Source: CAYLJJ01 sp964384025
GTDB lineage: Bacteria > Myxococcota_A > Bradymonadia > UBA7976 > UBA1532
Assembly: GCA_964384025.1 (NCBI GenBank)
Contig: CAYLJJ010000022.1
Coordinates: 6,140-70,139 of the forward strand
DNA length: 64,000 bases
Reading direction: 5' to 3'
This document shows positions 1 through 8,977 of the stretch, one piece after another. The notes under the pieces are model-generated. The model did not search any database. It had not been told where the DNA came from and was given only the letters and a program-made list of their open reading frames with translations. How positions within the stretch are numbered: the first letter of the stretch is position 1; every line of letters begins with the position of its first letter. Position numbers and translations under genes: made by a program.

Positions 1-2
1 GC

Positions 3-185
3 GTTCAAAGCTCAAAACTTTTGGATCTGCTCAAGCTCGCCAACCATCTAGCCCATCGCCAGGGCTTTGGCGAGGGAGAGGAGGAGATCGAGGAGTTCTG
101 TCAGGCATTGGATCTCCAAGAAGAGCAGATCGAGAGCGCTGTTCAGGGAGCGATGAGCAGCTTTAAGGCGCTGAGGGGAGGCTAA
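3..185 (+). CDS. C-terminal end of an unidentified protein (5' truncated by window edge)
   Basis: An open frame enters from the left edge and ends at TAA 183-185, giving about 60 residues. The visible part is helical and acidic in the middle (a GEGEEEIEEF stretch) and ends in KALRGG. No family was recognised. The composition is protein-like (amphipathic helices, no low-complexity bias) and the frame is co-directional with the methyltransferase gene 60 bp downstream, so I take it as the end of a real gene rather than a chance frame. Its start and length lie outside the window. Confidence 0.55.
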   Translation, partial: VQSSKLLDLLKLANHLAHRQGFGEGEEEIEEFCQALDLQEEQIESAVQGAMSSFKALRGG

Positions 186-245
186 GAGAAAAGGTAACGG
201 AGCTGTTCTCTTGAAAACCAAGCCCTGCCCCTTAATCCTCAAGCG

Positions 246-794
246 ATGAAGGAGAAGCCCAACAGCATCCGTGGAGCCTATGAGCGCTATGGCGTCGCTG
301 AGTTCTATGCGAGCCAGGGCGCAGAATACTCAAACCCGCATGAAGAGCCTCTCTCTGAGCTGTTGATCCAGCTCTCCCTGGAGTGGAATTGGTCCAAAGA
401 GAGCAGAATTTTGGATCTGGCCTGTGGGAGTGGTGAGGTGACTCTGGCTCTGGAGAGTCAAGGTTTCAGCGACTTGAGTGGCCTCGACCCCTATACCGGC
501 GCAGCTTACCTACGACGTACAGGGCGACGGGCAGAGCCGATCAGCTTTGAGCAGATCCAAGCAGGGACGCTCGTAGAGCGCGTCTACGATCTGATCATCT
601 GCAGTTTTGCCCTTCACCTCCTGGAGATCTCTCGGCTCCCTGGCCTGCTCTATCAGTTGAGCCTCATCACTCCAGAGTTGATCATCATCAGCCCTCATAA
701 GCGGCCCCAACTTGAGGAGCGCTGGGGCTGGAACCTGGTAGAGGAGGTGGTGCAGGAGAGGATCAGGGCTCGGCGTTATCTCTCCATCGTCTGA
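246..794 (+). CDS. Class I SAM-dependent methyltransferase, small
   Basis: A 182-residue protein with a Rossmann-type SAM-binding core. Motif I LDLACGSG lies at about residues 56-63, an acidic end of strand 2 follows (GLDPYTG), and the motif IV region reads DLIICSFALHLLE. The substrate cannot be told from sequence. At 182 residues it is a minimal methyltransferase with no extra domain. There is no clear ribosome-binding site before ATG 246. The last 32 bp overlap the 3' end of the convergent giant gene on the other strand, and the two proteins' C-termini share those bases in antisense. Confidence 0.8.
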   Translation: MKEKPNSIRGAYERYGVAEFYASQGAEYSNPHEEPLSELLIQLSLEWNWSKESRILDLACGSGEVTLALESQGFSDLSGLDPYTGAAYLRRTGRRAEPISFEQIQAGTLVERVYDLIICSFALHLLEISRLPGLLYQLSLITPELIIISPHKRPQLEERWGWNLVEEVVQERIRARRYLSIV

Positions 795-3700
795 GAAGGA
801 GCAGAGGGAGGCCGAGGAGCAGCAGCGGAAATGGACCATCACCGCTGCTTCGACAACCACAGTCACCTGGATCATGACCGGAAGGAGCTGACTCAGCGCC
901 CAAATCTGGACTGAGGAAATCTGGAGCCGCTTGGAGATCTGGAGCTGAGAGCAGATCAAACTGTTGATCTTGCTCTATCTCAGCAGCATCCTCTGCATCG
1001 ACGCCCAGATCGGCGAGATCCTCCTCAAAATTCCAATCGATGCCTCCCTGATCGACCTCTATTGGCGCCTCAGGCTCTCCCCCCAGGCACTCAGCGATGC
1101 CCTCCTGGATGATACAGTTGAGGTTTGGTGGGCAGCGGATATGCAAGCAGAGATCATCGACACAGAGGCCTCCCTCACAGCGTCGACCATCTCCACAGGG
1201 GATCCCCGCGCAGAGATCCCGCTGACACTCTCCAGCTTGGCAGATCTCGCCCGGCGCGCAGTCGGGTTGGAAGCAGGGATCGGGGAGACAGAGCCCTCCT
1301 TCGCAGCGGTGATCCAGGGGACAGGAGATCAGGGCGCAGAGTCCCACACACTCGGCGCTCCCCTCAGGGTTCAGGCGGCAGAATTGATCACCCTCACAAT
1401 TTAAGCTCTGGCAGGGATCGACGATACAAGCGCCATTGAGGCAGAGCAGCTCTCCTTCACAGCCGCGCTCATAGCAGCTGTCACTTACACAGCGCCCGAG
1501 GTGACAAACCTGCCCTCCATCACAGATGACGCCACCGCAGGGATCTTGGCAGATCCCCGCGCGGCAGGGCCAACTCAAAGGACAGTCGGCGAGGAGACAG
1601 GGCTCGACACAGCCCCCTTCATGGCAAAGCAGACCATCGACACACTCTCCAGCATCGCAGAGAACAACACAGGCCCCTAAAAGACAGCGCTCCTCCTCTG
1701 GACAGCTCACCCCCTCATCTACAGCACCATCACAATCATCATCAACACCGTTACAGCTCTCTTCAGGTAGGGCTTCGCACTCTCCACAGGCGCTCCTCAG
1801 CCCCTCATCTACAGCACCATCACAGTCATCATCCTCCCAGTTGCACAGCTCCTCGATCGACTCTTGGTTGGCAACGCACTCTAGGGCGCCCTCCAAGCAC
1901 TCAAGATGTCCCGCTGCGCAGCGTCCCAAACCCCCAGAAGCGCAGAGAAGCTCAAGACCAAAGTCACCCTCGTCGATCTCACCATCGCAGTCATTGTCCA
2001 AACCATCGCAGCTCTCTTCTGTAGGCTCTATCTGCAGCTCACAAAAGTGCCCCCCCGCGACGCAGCGCAGCAGCCCCGCCGCGCAGACACCCAAGAGGCC
2101 AGTGTCACAAGGCTCTCCGCCTCCAGGGTTCTCCTCGTCAATCTCACCATCACAGTCATTGTCCTGTCCATCACAGCGCTCCTCCTCAGGCTCTGCGCCA
2201 TCCATACAGCGGATCTCCCCTTCGACACAGCGGCTCAGGCCGATGGAGCAGGCACCAAAATGGCCTCCAATCTCACAGGGCAGGCCCCAGCTTGGATCCT
2301 CCTCGTCCAGCTCGCCATCGCAGTCATCATCAACGCCGTTACAGCGCTCAGGGAGCGGTCCTTGGAGAGGCTCACAGCGCAATTCGCCTCCTCGACAATG
2401 AAAGATCCCCGATGAGCAGGGCCCAAATTCTCCCGTCTCACAGGCTGTTCCCTCCTGAGGATCTCGCTCATCGATAAAGCCATCACAGTTGTTGTCGAGG
2501 CCATCACAGCGCTCCTCTTCAGGGCTGTGTAGATGCACACAGTTGAGCTGTGCTCCCTGGCAACGCAGGATCCCCGCCGCGCAGATCCCCACCTGAGCGG
2601 TGTCACAGGAGACTCCTCCGCCAGGGTCCTCCTCATCTACAGCACCGTCACAGTCGTTGTCTCGACCATCACAGATCTCCTCTTGGGGGAAGGCGAGGGG
2701 CTCGCAGCGCAGCTCCCCTTGGTGACAACTAAGCAAGCCCGGTCTACAGATGCCCGGCTCAGGGGTTTCACAAGCTTCACCCCCCTCAGGGTTCTGTTCA
2801 TCTACGAGACCGTTGCAGTTGTTATCTGCTCCATCGCAGCGCTCCTCCTCAGGCTCAAGATCGGGGATACAGCGAATGGTGCCGTTATAGCAGTGGCTTG
2901 TCCCCAACGCACAGAGTCCAGGCTGCCCTGTCTGGCAGGGGAAGCCTCCCCCGGGATCCTCCTCATCGATCTCGCCATTGCAATTATCATCGATGCGGTT
3001 GCAAGCCTCCTCCTCCTGACTCTGCTGCTCAAAATCCAGAACACCGACGCAGTGAACCCTCCCCTCAACACAGGCAGTGACTCCCTCTCGACAGAGCCCC
3101 AGCTGTTCGGTGACGCACTCCACGCCAAACCCCAAAAGCTCCTCGTCCACCAGACCATCACAGTCATCGTCCAGACCGTTACAGCTCTCATCAAAGCCGT
3201 TTTGAGGCCCATCGCAGATCATGCGACCCAGGGAGCAAACCCAAAGCCCTACGCCGCAGTCAGTCTGACAGGGAGAACCCGAATCTTCTGGCGCCCCTGA
3301 GGGCAGCTCTTCATCGATCTCACCATCACAGTCATCGTCCAGAGCGTTGCACTCCTCAACCAGACCTCCCGGTTGAGTGATGGGCAGACAACGCAGCCCT
3401 CCCGCTTCACAGAGGGTTTGTCCAACCGCGCAGAGCCCTACCTGATCTGGAACCACGCAAACCTGACCTGAGCCTGGAGCGCCCTCATCCACCGCACCAT
3501 CACAGTCATTGTCTAGATTGTCGCAGAGCTCCTCACCAGGCTCGCTGTTTTGAATACAGACCCACTGCCCTCCCGCTTGGCACTGGCTGCTGCCCTCAGA
3601 GCAGATCCCTGAGAGTCCCGTGTTGCAGGGACGATCCCCCTCAGGGTTACCCTCATCGACGCTGCCGTCGCAGTTGTTATCCAGACCATCACAGCGCTCT

Positions 3701-5346
3701 GGAGAGGGCTCCTCACGGGAGAGGCAGCGTAGGGCGCCCTCCTCACAGATATAGTAGCCCTCAGCACAGACCCCAGAGCGCTCTGTCTCACAGCGCCGCA
3801 GCCCTGAGAAGCCCTCATCCAGCTCTCCATCGCAGTTGTCATCGACCCCATTGCACTCTTCAGTGCTGGGCGCCTGAAGGCGGCTACAGAAGAGGCGACC
3901 GTTGATGCAGAGCTGCTCCCCTTGGCTGCAGATCCCCAGCTCTCCTGTGTTACAGGGCTCTCCTTCACCCGGTCCATCCTCATCCACCATGCCATCACAG
4001 TTGTCATCTATGCCGTTGCAGATCTCCGGGCCGCTGGGGGTGCAGATATGATCATCGCAGAGATCTCCGATGCCATCCACGTCGATATCTTCCTGATCTT
4101 CATTGGGGAGATTGGGGCAGTTGTCGCAGAGATCTCCCACCATATCGCCATCGCTGTCTGTTTGATCTGGGTTAGACATCTCTGGGCAGTTGTCATCCCC
4201 CTGACAGATGCCATCCTGATCATTAAAGTCATCTCCGCAGACGCCCCCCAGAGAGCGCTCCAGGACCAGGAGGGCGTAGGGGGTCGCTGCCTTCGAGTTC
4301 CAACAACCCCGTCCAACGTCCTGATCACAGGGCCAGTTACCCACAGGGAGCTGACTCTCTGTGAGAAACCAAGCGTAGTCGTAATACCAACCCCGAGGCT
4401 CCTCGGGAAAGTTATCTGCAGCTGGATCTCTCTGACCACCAATCTGCTCAGAGTAGATTCCGGCTTCTCCATCGCTTGGGGTTACTTCTAGGGCCTTAGA
4501 GCTGGCCCAGAGATAGTAGTAGTAGGATTGAGGCCAACGGGTGGTGAAGTGCCCATCATAACGAAAATGCTCCTGTAGCCAGGCCATCGCTCTCTGAAGA
4601 TCTGGATCGTTCGAGGGCACCCCCAAGAGGCGCAGAGACCAGAGCCCTGCGGCGGTCATTGAGCCGGTGGAGGCGTAGGCGTTGGAGCAGCCCCGATAGC
4701 GCATCCCTCCATCCGCCCTTTGGGTGTTCCTCACAAACTCTAGAGCCCTGGGGAGGGTGTCATCCGCGCTGGGATCGATGCCTGAAGCAGCGGAGAGAGC
4801 CGCGATGCTGTATTGGGTGGTGGAGAGATCCCCATCTTGGGTGGGGGTCTCGTAGCTCCAAGCCCCAGAGTTACACCAGTCTGGGTTGTTAGACTGGATG
4901 TTTTGGAGGCTCTCGACGCCGAAGCCGATCGCCTCATGAACCAAGAGCCCTCCCTCGACATCATTAGGCCCTCCAGTCTGTAAATAGAGGGAGAGATAGA
5001 GCAGGGCCACGGCGACATCATAGCGCAGGGGGCGAGCGTTGCCGGAGAGTGCAGGGTTCTGGATGAGGAGCTGTTGAGCGATCGCCTGAAAGCGCTGCTG
5101 TTCCTCTGGCTCAGCCCCCTGATATCCCAGCGTAGAAGCACCCCAATCGGCGCTGGCCCTCCGCTCTAAGAGCGCCAGACCCGCCAGCCCCACGCTGCGA
5201 TAGTCATAGCGTCCCCCATCGATCTCCAAACGAAGCCAAGCTAAGCCACGCTCAACACTTTCGTTGACACGATCACCAAAAGGGGTTCGAAATGCTTGAG
5301 CCTGACCGGCCCAGAGCAGTAAGAGGATCAGGCCAAAACGATACAT
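763..5346 (-). CDS. Giant secreted MopE-repeat protein with toroid-like N-terminal domain and MYXO-CTERM-type tail
   Basis: A 1527-residue exported protein. Residues 1-19 are a signal peptide. Residues ~20-365 carry helical repeats resembling the alpha/alpha-toroid of prenyltransferase/squalene-cyclase-like domains (GLAWLRLE, GLAGLALLE, TQYSIAALSAASG). Residues ~375-435 hold thrombospondin type 3-like calcium loops (DSDGDMVGDLCDNCP). Then come 15 copies of the MopE-type motif (CNGxDDDCDGxxDE), mostly in a ~57-residue unit whose second half is PCxTGxxGxCxxGxxxC. A further Cys-rich array of about 220 residues and an acidic linker follow. The C-terminus is a Cys motif (GDCGCRSSG), a Leu-rich helix and LLLRRWR, as in MYXO-CTERM anchors. 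It probably sits on the outer surface and binds calcium or copper; function unknown. No maturation protease gene is seen here. Confidence 0.85.
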   Translation of the reverse strand: MYRFGLILLLLWAGQAQAFRTPFGDRVNESVERGLAWLRLEIDGGRYDYRSVGLAGLALLERRASADWGASTLGYQGAEPEEQQRFQAIAQQLLIQNPALSGNARPLRYDVAVALLYLSLYLQTGGPNDVEGGLLVHEAIGFGVESLQNIQSNNPDWCNSGAWSYETPTQDGDLSTTQYSIAALSAASGIDPSADDTLPRALEFVRNTQRADGGMRYRGCSNAYASTGSMTAAGLWSLRLLGVPSNDPDLQRAMAWLQEHFRYDGHFTTRWPQSYYYYLWASSKALEVTPSDGEAGIYSEQIGGQRDPAADNFPEEPRGWYYDYAWFLTESQLPVGNWPCDQDVGRGCWNSKAATPYALLVLERSLGGVCGDDFNDQDGICQGDDNCPEMSNPDQTDSDGDMVGDLCDNCPNLPNEDQEDIDVDGIGDLCDDHICTPSGPEICNGIDDNCDGMVDEDGPGEGEPCNTGELGICSQGEQLCINGRLFCSRLQAPSTEECNGVDDNCDGELDEGFSGLRRCETERSGVCAEGYYICEEGALRCLSREEPSPERCDGLDNNCDGSVDEGNPEGDRPCNTGLSGICSEGSSQCQAGGQWVCIQNSEPGEELCDNLDNDCDGAVDEGAPGSGQVCVVPDQVGLCAVGQTLCEAGGLRCLPITQPGGLVEECNALDDDCDGEIDEELPSGAPEDSGSPCQTDCGVGLWVCSLGRMICDGPQNGFDESCNGLDDDCDGLVDEELLGFGVECVTEQLGLCREGVTACVEGRVHCVGVLDFEQQSQEEEACNRIDDNCNGEIDEEDPGGGFPCQTGQPGLCALGTSHCYNGTIRCIPDLEPEEERCDGADNNCNGLVDEQNPEGGEACETPEPGICRPGLLSCHQGELRCEPLAFPQEEICDGRDNDCDGAVDEEDPGGGVSCDTAQVGICAAGILRCQGAQLNCVHLHSPEEERCDGLDNNCDGFIDERDPQEGTACETGEFGPCSSGIFHCRGGELRCEPLQGPLPERCNGVDDDCDGELDEEDPSWGLPCEIGGHFGACSIGLSRCVEGEIRCMDGAEPEEERCDGQDNDCDGEIDEENPGGGEPCDTGLLGVCAAGLLRCVAGGHFCELQIEPTEESCDGLDNDCDGEIDEGDFGLELLCASGGLGRCAAGHLECLEGALECVANQESIEELCNWEDDDCDGAVDEGLRSACGECEALPEESCNGVDDDCDGAVDEGVSCPEEERCLLGACVVLCDAGECVDGLLCHEGGCVEPCLLADCPLSWPCRAGICQDPCGGVICDGGQVCHLGRCVSDSCYERGCEGELLCLNGACIVDPCQSLNCEGDQFCRLNPEGSAECVGLCALISCPLDHRCEGGLCLPDPCFQPDCAPGEICQAGECQRDLCAGIPCGDGRRCEGGLCVDDLCLHIRCPPNLNCIIQEGIAECLGGEPEAPIEVDQGGIDWNFEEDLADLGVDAEDAAEIEQDQQFDLLSAPDLQAAPDFLSPDLGAESAPSGHDPGDCGCRSSGDGPFPLLLLGLPLLLLRRWRDNAEP
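1700..4030 (-). repeat. Array of degenerate ~170-bp coding repeats (15 MopE-type units)
   Basis: Within the giant gene, 15 related units each encode a Cys-Asn/Asp-Gly-x-Asp-Asp/Asn-x-Cys-Asp-Gly core. The usual spacing is about 57 codons. Unit sequences have diverged at third positions, so the array is old rather than a fresh tandem expansion. Its regular composition also creates long meaningless open frames on the + strand. Confidence 0.8.
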
Positions 5347-5473
5347 CAGGGGCTCTCCGTCGCTGAGGGCTGAAATTAGCGTTTTTGGGCCGGGGATGCA
5401 GCTCTATGAACGTGAAACTTTGGTCTGTTTTTTGCTAATGGCGCTCCGTTCAAGCCTTAAAGGGGGAAAAGAG

Positions 5474-7336
5474 ATGCTCAACAAAGGATTGCTTTGGGGG
5501 ATGGTAACCCTACTGGCCACTCTAATGGCCTGTAGTGAATCCAGCTCCGAGGCTCAAGGAGAGGGAGAGATCAGTCCCGCCATGAACGATGAGGAGCTGG
5601 GCAAGGCGCTGTTCAACCCCAGCCCCAGCTTAGGTAAGGAGGACTCGCCTTCCGGAATCCAAGGAATCTCCACCCAGTATGATGGTGGTGACACTCAGGT
5701 CTGGGAAGTTCTCAACGACTGGGCTGACACCAATACCAATGCGGCACGCAAAGCAGGGATTGTCTGGGGAGAGAACTCTGGATTGGACTGGAACGAGAAG
5801 TACGCGCTCTGGATTCGGGAGATGAAGAGAGTTGACTCTACCGAATACTTCAAGACCTATGAGTTGACCACCCCTTACGGCAAGAGCCTCCCTGCCCCTG
5901 CGGTGGAGTGCGCAGAGACCGCTATCTTTTTGCGAGCCACCTTTGCCAGTTGGTACCACCTGCCCTTCATCATGGAGGCTGTAGATGGACATGGGAAACG
6001 CATCTTCCTGGGGCACTTTGGTTTTAGGACTATGGATGGGCGTTATGTTAACAGCGCCAACTTTAAGACTGCCTATAGAGACTACAGTGACCGTGCTGAC
6101 AGCCTGGAGAGTGAGGGTTGGCCTACAGACAGCCGCTTAAGCTCCCGCAAGCTTGGCGGAGCCCAGGATGATGAGCAGGAGATGCTGGGTACAGGCAAGC
6201 ACGCTGGGGCCTACTTTGATGAGATCTTCCTCAACAAGCGGGTAGGCTACTTTATGATCATCGCCCTAAGTTACTACGGCTCCATCAACTTGGCGGACTC
6301 CCGTAACACCTTTAACTTGGAGCCTAAGGGAATCCGTGAGGGGGATGTTCTCTTAGAGCGTTGGAAGGCGACCGGCATCGGTCATACCCTGGTCGCCAAA
6401 TATGTCGATCGGCATGCTGATGATGCCTACGAGGTACACTTGGTCAGCGGATCGATGCCTCGACGCCAGGGGAAATGGGAGGATGGCCCCACCAGTAAAT
6501 CTTACTTTACCAATGATTACTGTGGAGGTGAGAGCTATGAGAAGTTTGGCGGTGGTCTAAAGCGCTGGCGTACTCCGATCAAGCAGGATGGTCGTTGGAC
6601 CAGCGTGGTTCCTGAGAAAGATCGCGCCTATTTCATCTCTTCTGCCAACCACAGCGCCATCTCGGCGCGCTTAGAGACCTTTGAGACACTCCTCCAAGAG
6701 GTTCCCCCTGAAGAGCGTCGCGCGGTCTTCTTGGCGCAGATCGAAGATTCTCGCAGCCATCTCAAGAACTATCCCGCCAGCTGCGCTGCGCGCACCCGCA
6801 GAGAGGAGGCTTTTGAGCGCCTCTATGATTTGGAGAGTGAGCACTCTCACTCACCACGCAGCGTCGTTGATGCCAAATATCGAGAGCTGAGTGACTACAG
6901 CTTGCCTGAATTGGAGTATGACAGTTCCAAGACCTGTTGTTGGAACAGCAGCACCGCCGCTATGTATGAGATCATCATGCTCAAGGCAGCTCAGGAGGTT
7001 GAGGATCACAGCCAGCAGCTCTGTAAGATGCCGGAGCCCTTTATGAACGATGGCGGCTATGAAAGCTTCCGCGCCTTCGCAGAGTCGGTCGGCCGAGGTG
7101 GAGAGTGGGTCAGCTGGAGTGAGGATGAGAACTGCCCTCAGCGGAACGTAGTGAAGGATATCGAAAAGGAGCATGCCTGGACCCCTTGGTGTCGAGTTGG
7201 TCTCCATATCTTGGGGATCAACCAGTGTGAAGCTGACGCCTTCGCCTGTGGCAACGGCAACTGCATTCAAGCCTCCTGGGAGTGTGATGGTGAAGATGAC
7301 TGTGAAGACAACTCCGATGAGGTTCACTGCAACTGA
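5474..7336 (+). CDS. Secreted lipoprotein with C-terminal LDL-receptor class A module
   Basis: The frame is open from 5396, but ATG 5474 (preceded by GGGGGAAAAGAG) starts a textbook lipoprotein signal ending in LMAC, with the lipid Cys at residue 20; this gives 620 residues. The middle ~550 residues match no family I know. A segment GDVLLERW...GHTLVAK could be a distant NlpC/P60- or CHAP-like fragment, and a later CCWNSSTAAMYE could hold a nucleophile, but this is weak. The last ~36 residues (ACGNGNCI, WECDGEDDC, DNSDEVHC) match the LDL-receptor class A pattern of six Cys and an acidic calcium site. The 3' end overlaps convergent queG by 13 bp. Upstream it is divergent from the giant MopE protein. 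Confidence 0.75.
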   Translation: MLNKGLLWGMVTLLATLMACSESSSEAQGEGEISPAMNDEELGKALFNPSPSLGKEDSPSGIQGISTQYDGGDTQVWEVLNDWADTNTNAARKAGIVWGENSGLDWNEKYALWIREMKRVDSTEYFKTYELTTPYGKSLPAPAVECAETAIFLRATFASWYHLPFIMEAVDGHGKRIFLGHFGFRTMDGRYVNSANFKTAYRDYSDRADSLESEGWPTDSRLSSRKLGGAQDDEQEMLGTGKHAGAYFDEIFLNKRVGYFMIIALSYYGSINLADSRNTFNLEPKGIREGDVLLERWKATGIGHTLVAKYVDRHADDAYEVHLVSGSMPRRQGKWEDGPTSKSYFTNDYCGGESYEKFGGGLKRWRTPIKQDGRWTSVVPEKDRAYFISSANHSAISARLETFETLLQEVPPEERRAVFLAQIEDSRSHLKNYPASCAARTRREEAFERLYDLESEHSHSPRSVVDAKYRELSDYSLPELEYDSSKTCCWNSSTAAMYEIIMLKAAQEVEDHSQQLCKMPEPFMNDGGYESFRAFAESVGRGGEWVSWSEDENCPQRNVVKDIEKEHAWTPWCRVGLHILGINQCEADAFACGNGNCIQASWECDGEDDCEDNSDEVHCN

Positions 7337-8439
7337 GAACGCTCATCAAGCTGAGCGATGATCTCAGCACGTTCCCCCTGCACAAGAGGATCAAGATCTG
7401 CGCGGCTCATTTTCAGGGCTTTAGGAACTCCTAGACTCCAGGCGCTCCAGAGCGCTGTCGCTCGGATCACGGGAGAGGGATCCTCTTCTAGCAAGCTGAG
7501 CAGCTCAGGCAGGGTCCCATAAGCCCTCATATTTGCTAGGACGATCAAGGCATTACGCCGCAAACCAACTCCAGTGCTCCGACGCAGAGGGCTGCCTAAG
7601 AGCTTCTGCTCTAGGGCCTTCGATGGGCTTCGCAGCCACTCCAAGAGATCGGGCCAGATATGCTCAGGCTGAGGCCGCCAAACGGTTACATCTCCCTCCG
7701 GAGTGTGATGGTTCCAGGGACAGATTTCCTGGCAGAGATCACAGCCAAAGACCCAATCTTTCATCAGGGGCCGGATCTTCTGAGGGATCAGGCCGCGGTG
7801 CTCAATGCTCCAGTAGGAGAGGCAGCGACGGCTGTCTAGACTCCCCCCGTTGAGGGCGCCTGTAGGGCAGATCTCCAGGCAGCTTTGACAGGAGCCGCAG
7901 CGCCCAGGCTCAGAGGGCACTGAGGCGAGGGGCTGATCCAGGAGCATCAACCCCAAGACCCCAAAGGAGCCCAGCTCGGGGTGAATCAGGAGGGTGGAGT
8001 GCCCCTGCCAAGCGGGGCCTGCCAGCTGCGCGAGGGCCTTCTCCATGATGGGGGCGGTGTCCACGGTGAGGAAGATCTTCAGCTCAGGTTCTAAGGTCGA
8101 GAGGCGACGGCGCAGCTTCTTGAGAGCCTTCTTCAGAATATTGTGATAGTCCCGCCCCCAGGCATAGCGAGCCACGCGACCTCGCCAGCCCGGAGGCTTA
8201 GGAGGGGCGTGTCGCATATATGAGATCCAAAATACTGCCACGCTCTGGATCGGAGGAAAGAGGAGTTGGGGATCAAGGCGGCTGGGGTGCTCCATCCAGG
8301 ACATCCCAGCCTGAGATCCCTCCTCAAGCCAACGCTGAAGCCTCGGGACAGCTGAGATGGGGAGCTGCGGAGGTACGATCCCCAAGAGCCTCAACCCCAA
8401 GGCCTCTGCCTCTCTTTTGATCTGTTCAGAGGAGAGCAT
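7324..8439 (-). CDS. queG: Epoxyqueuosine reductase QueG
   Basis: A cobalamin- and 4Fe-4S-dependent enzyme for the last step of queuosine synthesis, reducing epoxyqueuosine in tRNA to queuosine in the cytoplasm. Two ferredoxin-type cluster motifs are visible, CGSCQSCLEICP and CDLCQEICPWN. The N-terminal half has the family's WISYMRHAP and YAWGRDYH segments. The C-terminal ~100 residues form HEAT-like helices (RRNALIVLANM, PVIRATALWSAW), as in many QueG proteins. The frame extends to GTG/ATG codons upstream (8496), but ATG 8439 is preceded by AAGGAG and gives the usual family length (371 residues). No other queuosine genes are in the window. Confidence 0.92.
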   Translation of the reverse strand: MLSSEQIKREAEALGLRLLGIVPPQLPISAVPRLQRWLEEGSQAGMSWMEHPSRLDPQLLFPPIQSVAVFWISYMRHAPPKPPGWRGRVARYAWGRDYHNILKKALKKLRRRLSTLEPELKIFLTVDTAPIMEKALAQLAGPAWQGHSTLLIHPELGSFGVLGLMLLDQPLASVPSEPGRCGSCQSCLEICPTGALNGGSLDSRRCLSYWSIEHRGLIPQKIRPLMKDWVFGCDLCQEICPWNHHTPEGDVTVWRPQPEHIWPDLLEWLRSPSKALEQKLLGSPLRRSTGVGLRRNALIVLANMRAYGTLPELLSLLEEDPSPVIRATALWSAWSLGVPKALKMSRADLDPLVQGERAEIIAQLDERSQLQ

Positions 8440-8977
8440 CTCCGATGAGACTCCTTGTACAACAACTCCAGAGTCTAGAGACTTACACAGGCCCATGAAC
8501 AGAGAGGTTCTGGGATGCAGGTTGATCTCCTCTGTCGCCTAAGAGAGGTGGGAAGCCGGGGGCGCTAAACGAAGGTACCTGAGGAGAGAGCTACTGTTTC
8601 TTAGAGAGCCTCAAAATTTCAAAATCCTCAGGTCGCGTGATGACAACCCGAGCGCCTGTGTCCTAGATGATAAAGCAACTGTGCTGCGTTGGAGTAGAGG
8701 AGCCGATACAGCAGCCCCTCCCGCTTTTAAGACCGTCAACTGAGCGATATAGAGATCCAGGCTGCTGGGGCTTAGAGCGCTGATCCAGCTCTGCGTAACT
8801 CAAGTACCCACCCACCTCAGGATGCTCTAGAGCGATCCAGAGGTGGGTGATGAGCGCTGGTCTCTGCGGAGAGATCCTCAAGATGTTTCATATCTGCTCC
8901 TTAAAAAAACAAACGTTGTTTTGTTTTTTCCCTCTGCATATATTCCGGTGTTTGACAACTTAAATAGGAAGGCGATC
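8440..8977. other. Intergenic region between queG and the fadL-like gene
   Basis: About 540 bp between divergently oriented genes. It should hold both promoters, but I see no convincing -35/-10 pair; a TTGACA at 8952-8957 has no -10 at the right distance. A short - strand frame (8663-8881) has no recognisable product and no ribosome-binding site. An AT-rich inverted repeat lies at 8906-8922. Confidence 0.5.
8906..8922. promoter_or_regulatory. AT-rich inverted repeat upstream of the fadL-like gene
   Basis: AAAACAA-ACG-TTGTTTT, two perfect 7-base arms, lies 55 bp before the start codon and is followed by a run of T. It could be a regulator site (FadR- or TetR-like operators sit in such positions) or a weak hairpin. 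There is no direct support. Confidence 0.25.

Noticed and set aside
1526..3300. Long + strand open frames of 255-291 codons
   Set aside because: They are antisense to the MopE-repeat array; its regular codons exclude stops on the other strand. The products are Ser/Pro- or Ile/Val-rich with no start signals.
1700..4030. CRISPR-like periodicity
   Set aside because: The repeats are coding, diverged at third positions and spaced ~170 bp; there are no short identical direct repeats and no cas genes.
8663..8881. 72-codon - strand frame
   Set aside because: No ribosome-binding site and no recognisable product; kept as intergenic.
8952..8957. TTGACA as -35 box for the fadL-like gene
   Set aside because: A -10 box at 16-19 bp would fall on the ribosome-binding site and start codon, and none is present.
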